From the NCBI GenBank assembly GCA_900543605.1, contig UQSK01000007.1, positions 1 through 54,475 on the forward strand: DNA of 54,475 nt. The letters are read 5' to 3'. The translations under genes were made by a program, and so were the position numbers. The notes beneath the pieces are model-generated. The model had not been told where the DNA came from and did no database searches. It saw nothing but the letters and a program-made list of their open reading frames with translations. The DNA comes from an uncultured Collinsella sp. GTDB lineage: Bacteria; Actinomycetota; Coriobacteriia; Coriobacteriales; Coriobacteriaceae. This document shows positions 45,374-54,426 of this stretch, in pieces. How positions within the stretch are numbered: the stretch's first letter is position 1; every line of letters begins with the position of its first letter.

Positions 45374-47716
45374 CTATTTTGCCACTTTAGGCTTAAAGGA
45401 TTTTAGGCGCAGCGCATTGCTTACGACGCAGACGCTCGACAGGCTCATGGCCGCGGCGCCAAACATCGGCGAGAGCTGCCATCCGGTGAGCGGGAAGAAC
45501 ACGCCCGCGGCGAGCGGAATGCCGATGCCGTTGTAGAACAGTGCCCAGAACAGGTCCTGCTTGATGTTGCGGATCGTCGCGCGCGACAGCTCGATGGCGC
45601 GGGCGACGTCCATGAGGTCGCTGCGCATGAGCACCACATCTGCCCCTTCTTTGGCGATGTCGGCGCCGGTGCCGATCGCAAGGCCCACGTCGGCGCGCGC
45701 CAGGGCGGGGGAGTCGTTGATGCCGTCGCCCACCATGGCGACCTTGCTGCCCGCATCCTGCAGCTCGCGTACGTGGCGCTCCTTGTCGGTGGGGAGGACG
45801 TCGGCGATGACCTGCTTGCTGTTCAGTCCCACGCGGCGGGCGATTGCTTCGGCCGTCACGCGGTTGTCGCCGGTGAGCATGCGCACGTCGACGCCGAGCG
45901 AACGCAGCGCGGCGATGGCCTCGGCGCTCGTCTCTTTGACCTCGTCGGCCACGGCGATGGTGCCGACGAGCTCGCCGTTCTTGGCAAAGAACAGTGACGT
46001 CTTGCCTTCGGCGGCGAACTGTTCGGCAAGGCCGGCGGGCACCTTCGCGCCCAGCTCGTCCATCAGGCGTACGTTGCCGGCTGCAATGACGTTTTGCCCC
46101 TCGCGCGCCGTAACGCCACGACCGGGCACGGCGGCGAAGTCCTCGACCATGCGCGCGACAATTCCGCGCGCCTCGCACTCGGCCATAATCGCCTCGGCCA
46201 GCGGGTGCTCGCTTGAGTGCTCCAACGCGGCGGCCAGCTTGAGCAGCGCCTTTTCGCTCATGGCGGGCGAACCGTCGGCGCGCGTGGCTACCACGATATC
46301 GGTCACGGCCGGCTTACCGCGGGTGACCGTGCCCGTCTTATCGAGCACCACCGTGCCCACGCTGCGCAGATTTTCCAGCGCTTCGGCGCTCTTGAACAGA
46401 ATGCCCATCTCGGCGCCCTTGCCGGTGCCTACCATAATGGCGACGGGTGTGGCCAGGCCCAACGCGCACGGACAACTGATCACCAGTACGGCCACGGCGG
46501 AGGTGAGTGCCTCGTTTATGCTGCCGGTCAGTGCCATCCACACCGCAAAGGTCACGGCCGAGATCACGAACACCACGGGCACGAACACGCCGGCGACCTT
46601 GTCGGCCATGCGGGCGATGGGCGCCTTGGTGGCGTTGGCGTCCTCGACGAGTTTGATGATCTTGGCGAGCGACGTGTCGGCGCCCACGCGTGTGGCACGG
46701 AAGGTAAACGACCCGGTACGGTTGACGGTGGCGGCGTTGACGGTGTCGCCGGCGGTCTTTTCTACGGGGATGGACTCGCCGGTGAGCGCACTCTCGTCCA
46801 CGGCCGAGCTGCCCTCGAGCACCACGCCATCGACGGGGATGGACTCGCCGGGGCGCACGCGCAGGACCTGGCCGGGAAGGATGCTGTCGACGTCGACGGT
46901 GGTCTCGCTGTCGTCCTCTGCCACGACGGTCGCGGTCTTGGGCGCCAGGTCAATCAGTGCCTCGATGGCGCCGCCAGTTTTGGACTTGCTGCGCGTCTCA
47001 AGGTATTTGCCCACGGTGACCAGAGACAGGATCGTGCCGGCGCTCTCAAAATAGAGGTTGTCCATGCTCGTCATCATTGCCTCGTGCACCTGACCCGCGG
47101 CTAATTGGTCGGCCATGATGAACATGGCGTAGAGCGACCAGGCGATGGAGGCGGTAGCGCCCACGGCAATAAGGGCGTCCATGGTGGGCGCGCCGTGTGC
47201 GAGCGATTTAAACCCGTTGATAAAGTAGGCGTCGTTGACATAGACGATGGGGATGAGCAGGACGAGCTCGGTGAGGGCGAGCGTCATGCTGTGGGTATGG
47301 TCGGTGAAGACGCCAGGCAGCGGCCAACCAAGCATGTGCCCCATGCCTATGTAGAACAGTGGGATAAGGAATGCGATCGAGACGATGAGGCGGGTGCGCA
47401 TGGCAGAGGCGGCGGCCTCCAATTTTTTGGTGGGCGACTCCATGTGGGCGGCGCCGGACCTGGCTTGCGTGCTGCCGTTTGAGCCGGCGGCACCGGTGCC
47501 CGCATCGACGGGTGAGGCCGAGTAGCCCGCGCGGTCGACGGCGGTGCAGATATCGTCGGGGGAGACCTGCGCGGGGTCGTAGTCGACCATCATGGAACCG
47601 GCGAGTAGGTTGACCGCGACGTTCTCGACGCCGTCGAGCTTGCTCACAGCACGGTCCACGTGCGCCTGGCAGGCGGCGCATGTCATGCCGCCCACGTCGA
47701 ACTTATCTTGAGCCAT
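45374..47716 (-). CDS. copA: Copper-translocating P1B-type ATPase
   Basis: A 780-residue copper exporter. It has one N-terminal HMA domain (GMTCAAC, residues 10-16), a low-complexity Gly/Ser linker around 75-95 and eight membrane helices. The CPC copper motif is in VISCPCALGLATP, the phosphorylation site is DKTGTVTRGKP, HP is in SEHPLAEAI, and the hinge is MVGDGINDSPAL. All P1B-1 features are present. It is first gene of copA-copZ-csoR with a CsoR-type operator upstream at 47775-47791. The ribosome site on the minus strand is GGAAAGGAGAAGCC. Transport would be outward from the cytoplasm. Confidence 0.96.
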   Translation of the reverse strand: MAQDKFDVGGMTCAACQAHVDRAVSKLDGVENVAVNLLAGSMMVDYDPAQVSPDDICTAVDRAGYSASPVDAGTGAAGSNGSTQARSGAAHMESPTKKLEAAASAMRTRLIVSIAFLIPLFYIGMGHMLGWPLPGVFTDHTHSMTLALTELVLLIPIVYVNDAYFINGFKSLAHGAPTMDALIAVGATASIAWSLYAMFIMADQLAAGQVHEAMMTSMDNLYFESAGTILSLVTVGKYLETRSKSKTGGAIEALIDLAPKTATVVAEDDSETTVDVDSILPGQVLRVRPGESIPVDGVVLEGSSAVDESALTGESIPVEKTAGDTVNAATVNRTGSFTFRATRVGADTSLAKIIKLVEDANATKAPIARMADKVAGVFVPVVFVISAVTFAVWMALTGSINEALTSAVAVLVISCPCALGLATPVAIMVGTGKGAEMGILFKSAEALENLRSVGTVVLDKTGTVTRGKPAVTDIVVATRADGSPAMSEKALLKLAAALEHSSEHPLAEAIMAECEARGIVARMVEDFAAVPGRGVTAREGQNVIAAGNVRLMDELGAKVPAGLAEQFAAEGKTSLFFAKNGELVGTIAVADEVKETSAEAIAALRSLGVDVRMLTGDNRVTAEAIARRVGLNSKQVIADVLPTDKERHVRELQDAGSKVAMVGDGINDSPALARADVGLAIGTGADIAKEGADVVLMRSDLMDVARAIELSRATIRNIKQDLFWALFYNGIGIPLAAGVFFPLTGWQLSPMFGAAAMSLSSVCVVSNALRLKSFKPKVAK

Positions 47717-47762
47717 GGCTTCTCCTTTCCGTGATTCGGTGTTGGAATTGTTAACCTGCCGA

Positions 47763-47792
47763 TACTATACACCCATACCCCCTGGGGGTGTG
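47763..47792 (-). promoter_or_regulatory. copA promoter with CsoR operator
   Basis: ATACCCCCTGGGGGTGT (47775-47791) is a near-perfect dyad of the CsoR type (C-run/G-run palindrome). On the minus strand TATAGT (47769-47764) follows as a -10 candidate, so bound repressor would cover the promoter. Confidence 0.8.
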
Positions 47793-47818
47793 TAGTACAG
47801 AAATAATATATGAGATTT

Positions 47819-47925
47819 CGTTACAGATGAGGATGGATGGTTGGCCGATGGACCGTCCCAACCAACCATCTCAATCTGTAACATCTAGCAGGGAAAATGA
47901 TCTCTAACTGTTACAGATTGAGACA
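47819..47925. repeat. Family-D palindromic repeats, overlapping units
   Basis: CGTTACAGATGAGGATGG (47819) faces CCATCTCAATCTGTAACA (ending 47883). The same central arm also faces TGTTACAGATTGAGACA (47909-47925). Three arms therefore make two overlapping units between copA and the helicase gene. GGATGGTTGG/CCAACC inside adds further pairing. Confidence 0.85.
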
Positions 47926-47991
47926 ATTGGCCCAGACTCGCCTCGTCCGCCTCGTCATCTGTGGTTTACGTGGGGGCATACGGAGTACGGG

Positions 47992-48196
47992 TATACTAAC
48001 CGGCGGCGAATCTGCTCCATCGCTTAGAGCTGCTGCGTCTGGACGGCGCGTGATAGGGCTGCCAAAGCGATCGCCAGCGTGCTGAGCAACGTCCTCTCTG
48101 TGCGCACCCGTTTTTGTATGTATTAGCGCACTACCAAGCACGCCTGCGCGGCCGCATGCCGCGCCCATTGCGCGTGCAGATAAGGAACAACAACAT
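47992..48196 (+). promoter_or_regulatory. Candidate -10 element and long 5' leader of the helicase gene
   Basis: TATACT (47992-47997) is a good -10 without a clear -35. The following roughly 195 nt before the ATG contain a GTGCGC/GCGCAC hairpin (48098-48129) and no open gene. Long leaders are common on cold-induced DEAD-box helicase mRNAs. Confidence 0.45.
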
Positions 48197-50446
48197 ATGC
48201 GTAATTCTGTATCCGACGTCACCGACGCCGAGATTCTAGACGAGACCCGCGAGGCCATGACCCAAGCTGCCTTCGATGCCGCCGATGAGGCCAGTGCCGC
48301 CCAGGCCGTCGAGTCCGCTACCGAGAGCCTGCCCGCCTTTGACGAACTGGGACTTTCGGACGAGATACTTCGTGCCATCGAGAACCTGGGCTACACGGCG
48401 CCGACGCCCGTGCAGGCCGGCTCGATTCCTGTGGTGCTCGAAGGCCGCGACTTGCTTGCCGCCGCCCAGACCGGCACCGGCAAGACGGCCGCCTTTTTGC
48501 TGCCGACCATGAACAACCTGGAGCACATCGCTCCTCCCAAACCCGTGCGCGAGCGCGGCGGCCGCAACCGTCGTCGCGGTGCTAAAAAGCCCGAGGGCAA
48601 CGGCCGCGGCCCCGTGATGCTCGTCATCACCCCTACGCGCGAGCTTGCCCAGCAAATCGACGAAGTCGCGAGCAAGATCGCCGACGTCACCGGCCATGTT
48701 GCCGTGACCGTCGTGGGCGGTGTGAGCTACAAGCCGCAGACCGCGGCGCTCAAGTACGGCTGCGACATCCTGGTCGCCACGCCGGGCCGTCTGGTCGATC
48801 TGATCGAGCAGGGTGCCTGCCACCTGGACGAGGTCAAGGTCCTGGTGCTCGACGAGGCCGATCGCATGCTCGACATGGGCTTTTTGCCCGCCGTCCGCCG
48901 CATTGTGCGCGAGACGCCGGCCGAGCGTCAGACGCTGCTGTTCTCGGCGACCCTCGACGAGGAGGCCGTGGGTGAGATCACCGACCTGGTGAGCGACCCG
49001 GCCCGCGTGGAGATCGCGCCCGCTACGTCGACTGCCGACACCGTCGACCAGTTTGTGTTCCCGGTGTCCATCGAGGCCAAGAACAACCTGCTGCCCGAGT
49101 TCCTCAAAAAGGAAGGCCCGGAGCGCACTATCGTCTTTATGCGCACCAAGCACCGCGCCGACAGCTGCTGCCGTCGTCTGGAGCGCAAGGGCATCAAGGC
49201 CGCCGCGATTCACGGCAACCGCAGCCAGGCCCAGCGCGAGCGTGCCCTTTCGGCCTTCCGCGACGGTACCGTCGACGTGCTGGTGGCAACCGACGTGCTT
49301 GCCCGCGGCATCGACATCAGCGACGTGCGCTACGTCGTGAACTTTGACGTGCCGTCCGAGCCGACCGACTACATCCACCGTATTGGCCGTACGGGTCGCG
49401 CAGGCGAGCTGGGCTGGGCCATTACGTTTGTGACCGAGCAGGACGTGGACGAGTTCTACGAGATCGAGAAGCTCATGGACAAGACCGCCGATATCTACGA
49501 GGCCGGCGATCTGCATGTGGGTCCCAACCCGCCCGCGGTTGATCCCGAACGTGACCCTGCAGCCTTTAAGGTGAAGAAGAAGACCAAGCGCGGCAAGTCC
49601 AAGAGCAAGAAGAAGCTTGAGCAGGCACGTCGTGACGGCAAGCGTAACGGCGATGACTACGGCGATGTGGCCGGTCGTTCCAACCGCGGTCGCGACGACC
49701 GCCGCGGCGACGGCGAGCGCCCGAGCCGTCCCAAGCGCGGTGGCAAGACCCGCGTGCGCGAGGGCGTTCAGGCTCGCGTGGACGAGGCCGTGGAGAGCGT
49801 GGCCCGCGAGATGGCTGCCGAGGAGCGCGGCGGTGCTGGTGCCGTTGAGCAGGGCCCGCGCGGCAACCGTGCCGAGCGTCGTGCCAAGCAGTTCCAGGGC
49901 GAGGCGCATCGCCGTCGCCGCGAGGACGAGGACCGCGGTGGTCGTCGCCGTGTTGAGCGCGAGGACGAGGGCCGTGGCTCGCGTGGCGGCAAGCGTGTCT
50001 CGGGCGATCGTCGTCGTTCCGGTCGCAATGACGAGCGCGGTGGCCGTGACGAGCGTCGCGGCGGCGAGGGTCGCGGTGAGCGTGGCGCCCGCAGCGGTGA
50101 GTCCCGTGGCGGCAAGCGCTTTGAAGAGCGCGGTGGCCGCGGTGGCGAGCGTCGCGAGGGCGCTCGCGCTAATGGCACCCGCAGCGGCGCCGGGCGTTCT
50201 GGTGAATCGCGCGATCGTCGTGATCCGCGTGCCAGCCGCGATCGCAGCGATGATTGGCGCAACTACGACGATACCCGCGAAGAGCGTCGCGGCGGCTACC
50301 GTGGTGGTCGCGGCGGCAACCAGGCCGGCTCCCGTGGCGGCCGCGCCGGCGGCCGCGATAACCGTGGCAGCTATGGCAACGGCCGTGGCGGCAAGCGCGG
50401 CGGCAGCTCCCGTCGCCCCGGTGACGGCGGCGGCAAGCGCAAGTAA
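48197..50446 (+). CDS. DEAD-box RNA helicase with Arg/Gly-rich C-terminal tail
   Basis: A 749-residue ATP-dependent RNA helicase of the CsdA/RhlE type. Motif I is AQTGTGKT (90-97), PTRELAQQ (Ia), LDEADRM (II), SAT (III), VATDVLARGIDISDV and HRIGRTGR (VI). A basic Arg/Gly insert (about 113-138) sits between motifs I and Ia. After the core (to about 440) comes a tail of some 280 residues. It starts with lysine-rich KVKKKTKRGKSKSKKKLEQ and passes into long RGG, RGE and SRGG repeats, giving nonspecific RNA binding and perhaps phase separation. It probably helps ribosome assembly or mRNA turnover; RNase R is in the same window. The ATG follows AAGGAACAACAACAT. Confidence 0.94.
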   Translation: MRNSVSDVTDAEILDETREAMTQAAFDAADEASAAQAVESATESLPAFDELGLSDEILRAIENLGYTAPTPVQAGSIPVVLEGRDLLAAAQTGTGKTAAFLLPTMNNLEHIAPPKPVRERGGRNRRRGAKKPEGNGRGPVMLVITPTRELAQQIDEVASKIADVTGHVAVTVVGGVSYKPQTAALKYGCDILVATPGRLVDLIEQGACHLDEVKVLVLDEADRMLDMGFLPAVRRIVRETPAERQTLLFSATLDEEAVGEITDLVSDPARVEIAPATSTADTVDQFVFPVSIEAKNNLLPEFLKKEGPERTIVFMRTKHRADSCCRRLERKGIKAAAIHGNRSQAQRERALSAFRDGTVDVLVATDVLARGIDISDVRYVVNFDVPSEPTDYIHRIGRTGRAGELGWAITFVTEQDVDEFYEIEKLMDKTADIYEAGDLHVGPNPPAVDPERDPAAFKVKKKTKRGKSKSKKKLEQARRDGKRNGDDYGDVAGRSNRGRDDRRGDGERPSRPKRGGKTRVREGVQARVDEAVESVAREMAAEERGGAGAVEQGPRGNRAERRAKQFQGEAHRRRREDEDRGGRRRVEREDEGRGSRGGKRVSGDRRRSGRNDERGGRDERRGGEGRGERGARSGESRGGKRFEERGGRGGERREGARANGTRSGAGRSGESRDRRDPRASRDRSDDWRNYDDTREERRGGYRGGRGGNQAGSRGGRAGGRDNRGSYGNGRGGKRGGSSRRPGDGGGKRK

Positions 50447-50479
50447 CATACGCGTCGCGCGGTAAGGCGAGATGAGTTT

Positions 50480-50515
50480 GGGTCCCGAGCAGACGATGCT
50501 CGGGGCCCTTTTTGG
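50480..50515 (+). terminator. Intrinsic terminator after the helicase gene
   Basis: GGG-CCCGAGCA pairs with TGCTCGGG-CCC (50480-50509), followed by five T. Confidence 0.92.
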
Positions 50516-50522
50516 TGCAAAG

Positions 50523-50646
50523 AGGTCAGGTTAATCTGCACCAACGTCTTGAAGTTGCGGTGGAATACGGACTGTTTTGGCCTTTTGAGCGGCTTTTCAG
50601 TCCCTATTTCACCGCAACTCACGATTGGTGCAAACAAACCTGTCCA
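50523..50646. repeat. Family-B repeat interrupted by a family-C unit
   Basis: GGTCAGGTTAATCTGCACCA (50524-50543) is the left arm and TGGTGCAAACAAACCTGTCC (50626-50645) the right arm of a family-B palindrome. In the uninterrupted copy at 44592-44640 these arms are only three bases apart. Here 82 bp including a complete family-C unit separates them. Confidence 0.88.
50553..50619. repeat. Family-C 67-bp palindromic repeat, copy 3 (nested)
   Basis: Starts AGTTGCGGTGGAATACGGAC and ends TCCCTATTTCACCGCAACT. Length and arms are identical to copies 1 and 2. It is inserted near the centre of a family-B palindrome. The rest of the gap (50660-50868) has an AT-rich CAACTATATAGG stretch but no clear promoter. 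Confidence 0.93.
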
Positions 50647-50868
50647 CGATGCACCAGAGTGAGGAGTGTCCCCAAGTGCCGCATTGTGGGTAACGCGTTT
50701 TATCAAATATGGCATTTATCTGCGGTAATGTTTTATTTCACCGCTGAGGACGACGTTTCATACCGCCTGCCGAACCGTGTTGCTGCCAAACAACTATATA
50801 GGTCAGTGTGTTGCGTGTAGCAATTTCGCCCGGCCTCGCCTCCGGGCTGCCATGTGAGAGGGGATCTT

Positions 50869-52701
50869 ATGGCTCGACTGCATGTAATGGAACGCAGCCA
50901 CGCTCAGGCCGTCATGGACGACCTGCACGATGCGCTCGGACGTCGTCTGGCGGTGAGTTCGCTCGCTCCGTGTCCCGTTGAGTTTACGGCAGCGCTCGTC
51001 AACCTGTGCTCCACCCAGAGCTGCGGCAAGTGCACGCCCTGCCGCGTGGGCCTGAGCGCGCTGAGCGACCTGCTCGCCGATGTGCTCGAAGGGCGCGCCG
51101 ATGAGTCCACGCTCAACCTTATTGAGCGCACGGCCCGCACCATCTACCTTTCGAGCGACTGCGCCATCGGCTACGAGGCCGGCGCCATGGCGCTCACGGC
51201 CATTCGCGGCTTCCGCGACGACTTTGAGCACCACATCCGTGAGCACTCCTGCGGCTTTGACCGCGAGGCCCGTGTCCCGTGCGTCTCAGGCTGCCCGGCG
51301 CACGTCGACATTCCCGGGTACATTTCGCTCGTTGAGGCCGGCCGCTATGCCGATGCCGTCAAGGTCATCCGCAAGAACAATCCGCTTCCGCTCGTCTGCG
51401 GCCTGGTGTGCGAGCATCCCTGCGAGATGCACTGTCGCCGTGGCATGGTCGACGACCCCATGAACATCCTTGCCCTCAAGCGGTTTGCCGTTGAGCATAG
51501 CGACCTCAACGACCACAAGCCACATGTAGTGGACAACACTGGTAAGCGCGTCGCCGTGATCGGCGGCGGCCCGGCCGGTCTTTCTTGCGCCTACTACCTG
51601 GCCGTGATGGGCCACAAGGTGACCATTTTTGAGCAGCGCCACCACCTGGGTGGCATGCTGCGCTACGGAATCCCCAGCTATCGTCTGCCACGCGAGCGCC
51701 TGCAGGCCGAGATCGACTGGATCATGAGCGCCGGCATCGATGTGGAACTCGACCACTCCGTGAACGGCGAGGAGCTCGCCCGTCTACGCGACGAGTTCGA
51801 TGCCGTCTACCTAGCCATCGGTGCCCACAGCGACAAGAAGCTCGGCCTTCCGGGCGAAGAGGCGCCCGGCGTTGAGTCGGCCGTCAAGATGCTGCGTGCC
51901 ATCGGTGATGACGAGCTGCCCGACCTAAGCGGCCAGCGCGTGTGCGTCATCGGCGGCGGCAACGTTGCCATGGACGTGGCACGCTCCGCCGTGCGCTGCG
52001 GTGCCGAAAAGGTAAGCATCGTCTACCGCCGTCGCATCTGCGATATGACGGCCCAGGACGCCGAGATCGCCGGTGCCCAGGCCGAGGGCTGTGAGGTGCT
52101 GGAGCTGACGGCCCCGCTCGCCATCGAGACGGGCGAGGACGGTCGCGTGAGCGGCCTGCGCGTGCAGCCGCAGATTATCGGCGAGCCCCGTCGCGGTCGT
52201 CCGGCTCCGCGTGCCGCCGCCACGCCCGAGCGCGTCATCCCCTGCGAGCGTGTGTTCGTCGCCATTGGCCAGGACATCGATTCCAAACCGTTTGAGGAGG
52301 TGGGCATTGCCTGCAAGTGGGGCTGCGTGGTCACCGATTCGGACGGTGCCGTGCCCAACTTCCACGGCCTCTTTAGCGGCGGCGACTGCCAGACCGGTCC
52401 CGCCACCGTAATCCGCGCCATCAACGCTGGCCGCGTGGCTTCGGCAAATATCGACCGCTACCTGGGCTTCGACCACAAGATCAAGCTCGACGTGGAGCTG
52501 CCGACCGTGCAGTTTAAGGGCAAGCACGAGTGCGGCCGCTGCGAGCTGGGTGAGCGCGAGGCCGGCGAGCGTATTCACGATTGGAATCTGGTCGAGCAGG
52601 GCCTTACCGAGGAGGAGGCGCGCCAGGAGGCAAGCCGCTGCCTGCGTTGCGACCACTTTGGCTTTGGCGCGTTCCGCGGAGGGAGGAACCTGGAATGGTA
52701 G
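50869..52701 (+). CDS. NuoF C-terminal domain/GltD-like fusion flavoprotein, hydrogenase partner
   Basis: A 610-residue iron-sulfur flavoprotein. Residues 40-115 match the C-terminal [4Fe-4S] domain of NuoF (SCGKCTPCR with C52, C55, C58 and C98 in SSDCAIGYEAG) but lack NuoF's FMN and NADH domains. Residues 125-205 are the GltD/NfnB-type Fe-S domain (CVSGCPAHVDIPGYI, CGLVCEHPCEMHCRRG). The FAD site is VAVIGGGPAGLSCAYYLA with GGMLRYGIPSYRLPRE; the NAD(P) site is VCVIGGGNVAMDVARSAVRCGA. The C-terminus adds CGRCELGE and CLRCDHFG, possibly another cluster. Its stop codon overlaps the start of the [FeFe]-hydrogenase gene (ATGGTAG), so it is probably the NAD(P)H-oxidoreductase partner of that enzyme. 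The start is the ATG at 50869 after AGAGGGGA. Confidence 0.9.
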   Translation: MARLHVMERSHAQAVMDDLHDALGRRLAVSSLAPCPVEFTAALVNLCSTQSCGKCTPCRVGLSALSDLLADVLEGRADESTLNLIERTARTIYLSSDCAIGYEAGAMALTAIRGFRDDFEHHIREHSCGFDREARVPCVSGCPAHVDIPGYISLVEAGRYADAVKVIRKNNPLPLVCGLVCEHPCEMHCRRGMVDDPMNILALKRFAVEHSDLNDHKPHVVDNTGKRVAVIGGGPAGLSCAYYLAVMGHKVTIFEQRHHLGGMLRYGIPSYRLPRERLQAEIDWIMSAGIDVELDHSVNGEELARLRDEFDAVYLAIGAHSDKKLGLPGEEAPGVESAVKMLRAIGDDELPDLSGQRVCVIGGGNVAMDVARSAVRCGAEKVSIVYRRRICDMTAQDAEIAGAQAEGCEVLELTAPLAIETGEDGRVSGLRVQPQIIGEPRRGRPAPRAAATPERVIPCERVFVAIGQDIDSKPFEEVGIACKWGCVVTDSDGAVPNFHGLFSGGDCQTGPATVIRAINAGRVASANIDRYLGFDHKIKLDVELPTVQFKGKHECGRCELGEREAGERIHDWNLVEQGLTEEEARQEASRCLRCDHFGFGAFRGGRNLEW

Positions 52702-54426
52702 AGCTCAACAACCCCACTGTCAGCGACAACACCGAAAGCGGAGCACTCAATATGGTCAAGCTCACTATCGATAATTGCGAGGTCGTGGTACCCGAGCACA
52801 CCACGATCCTGGACGCGGCCAAGTCCGTCGGTATCCAGATTCCCACCCTGTGCTACCTGCGCGATCTAAACGAGATCGGCGGCTGCCGCGTGTGCGTGGT
52901 CGAAGTCGAGGGCTGCGATCAGCTGGTTGCCGCCTGCAACAACTACGTGCTCGACGGCATGGTGGTTCACACCAACAGCCCCAAGGCTCGCGAGGCCCGT
53001 CGCACCAACGTGCAGCTGCTGCTGTCCCAGCACGATTCGCAGTGCACGAGCTGCGTGCGCAGCGGCAACTGCAACCTACAGACCATCGCCAACGACCTGG
53101 GTATTTTTTATCTGCCGTATCAAAGGCATTTGGCGGGCGAGGGCTGGGATTTCGATTTTCCCATCATCCGCGAAAACGACAAGTGCATTAAATGCATGCG
53201 CTGTATCAAGGTGTGCGAGAGCGTGCAGGGGCTAGGGATTTGGGACCTGACCAACCGCGCCACGCATACCGCCGTGGGTACCCGCGGGCGCGCGCCGATC
53301 GGCAAGACCGATTGCGTCGCGTGCGGCCAGTGCATAACGCATTGCCCGACGGGCGCACTGCGCGAGCGCGACGATACCGAGACCGTGTTCGATGCTCTCG
53401 CCGATCCCGACAAGATCGTGCTGGTGCAGATTGCGCCGGCCGTGCGTAGCGCTTGGGGCGAGGAACTTGGCATGTCTCGCGAGGAGGCTACCGTCGAGCG
53501 CCTGGCTTGCGCGCTGCGCCGCGTGGGCTTTGAGTACGTGTTCGATACCGATTTCTCGGCCGACCTCACCATTATGGAGGAGGGCTCCGAGCTGCTCGAG
53601 CGCCTGGGCGCCGCCGCCAAGGGCGAGGGTGACAGCCGCGGCTTGCCCATGTTTACGAGCTGCTGCCCGGGTTGGGTGCGCTTTGTGAAGGCCCGCTATC
53701 CGGAGTTTGTCGACAGCCTGTCTACGTCCAAGTCGCCGCAGCAGATGTTCGGCGCCATCGCCAAGACCTACTATGCCAAAGTGCTGGGCGTGGAGCCCGA
53801 GCGTCTGTTTGTGGTGTCCGTGATGCCGTGCACGGCCAAGAAGGCCGAGTGCGCGCTGCCGAGCATGGTGGGCGAGGACGGCACGCCCGATGTGGACGTT
53901 GCGCTGACGGTGCGCGAGATGGTGCGCATGATCCGCGCGAGCCACGTGAGCGTGGATACGCTGGTTGAGGAGCCGCTCGATACGCCGCTGGGCTTTGGCA
54001 CGGGCGCGGGTGTGATCTTTGGCGCCACGGGCGGCGTGATGGAGGCCGCCGTGCGCTCGGCCTATTACCTGGTGACGGGCAAGAACCCCGACGCCGACTT
54101 CTTTACCGATGTGCGCGGCCTGGACGGCTGGAAGGAAGCCGTCGCCGATATCGATGGTACCAAGGCGCGCGTCGCCGTGGCGCACGGGCTGGGCAACGCC
54201 GCCCGTCTGCTCGACGCGATTCGCGACGGCCGCGTGAGCTATGACTTCGTTGAGGTCATGGCGTGCCCGGGCGGCTGCGTCGGCGGCGGCGGCCAGCCCA
54301 TCCACGACGGCTGTGAGCTGGCAGCCGAGCGTGGCCAGGTGCTCTGGGGCCTCGATGCGAAGGCGGACATTCGCTTCTCGCACGAGAATCCCGATGTCCA
54401 GGCGTGCTATCGCGAGTTCTTGGGCG
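52695..54426 (+). CDS. hydA: [FeFe]-hydrogenase, 3'-truncated at contig end
   Basis: Catalyses reversible H2 formation. The 577 visible residues have the CpI-like M3 layout. A [2Fe-2S] domain has C53, C64, C67 and C81. A His-Cys3 cluster site follows (H113, C117, C120, C126). Two [4Fe-4S] sites come next (C164/167/170/174 and C207/210/213/217). The H-cluster domain has FTSCCPGWVRF (L1), MPCTAKKAE (L2) and EVMACPGGCVGGGGQP (L3). CpI has 574 residues and ends soon after the segment where this contig stops (YREFLGA), so probably only about 15-20 residues are lost. The last apparent residues after that point are adapter-derived. The ATG at 52695 has AGGGAGGA; an internal ATG at 52752 is an alternative. 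Confidence 0.95.
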
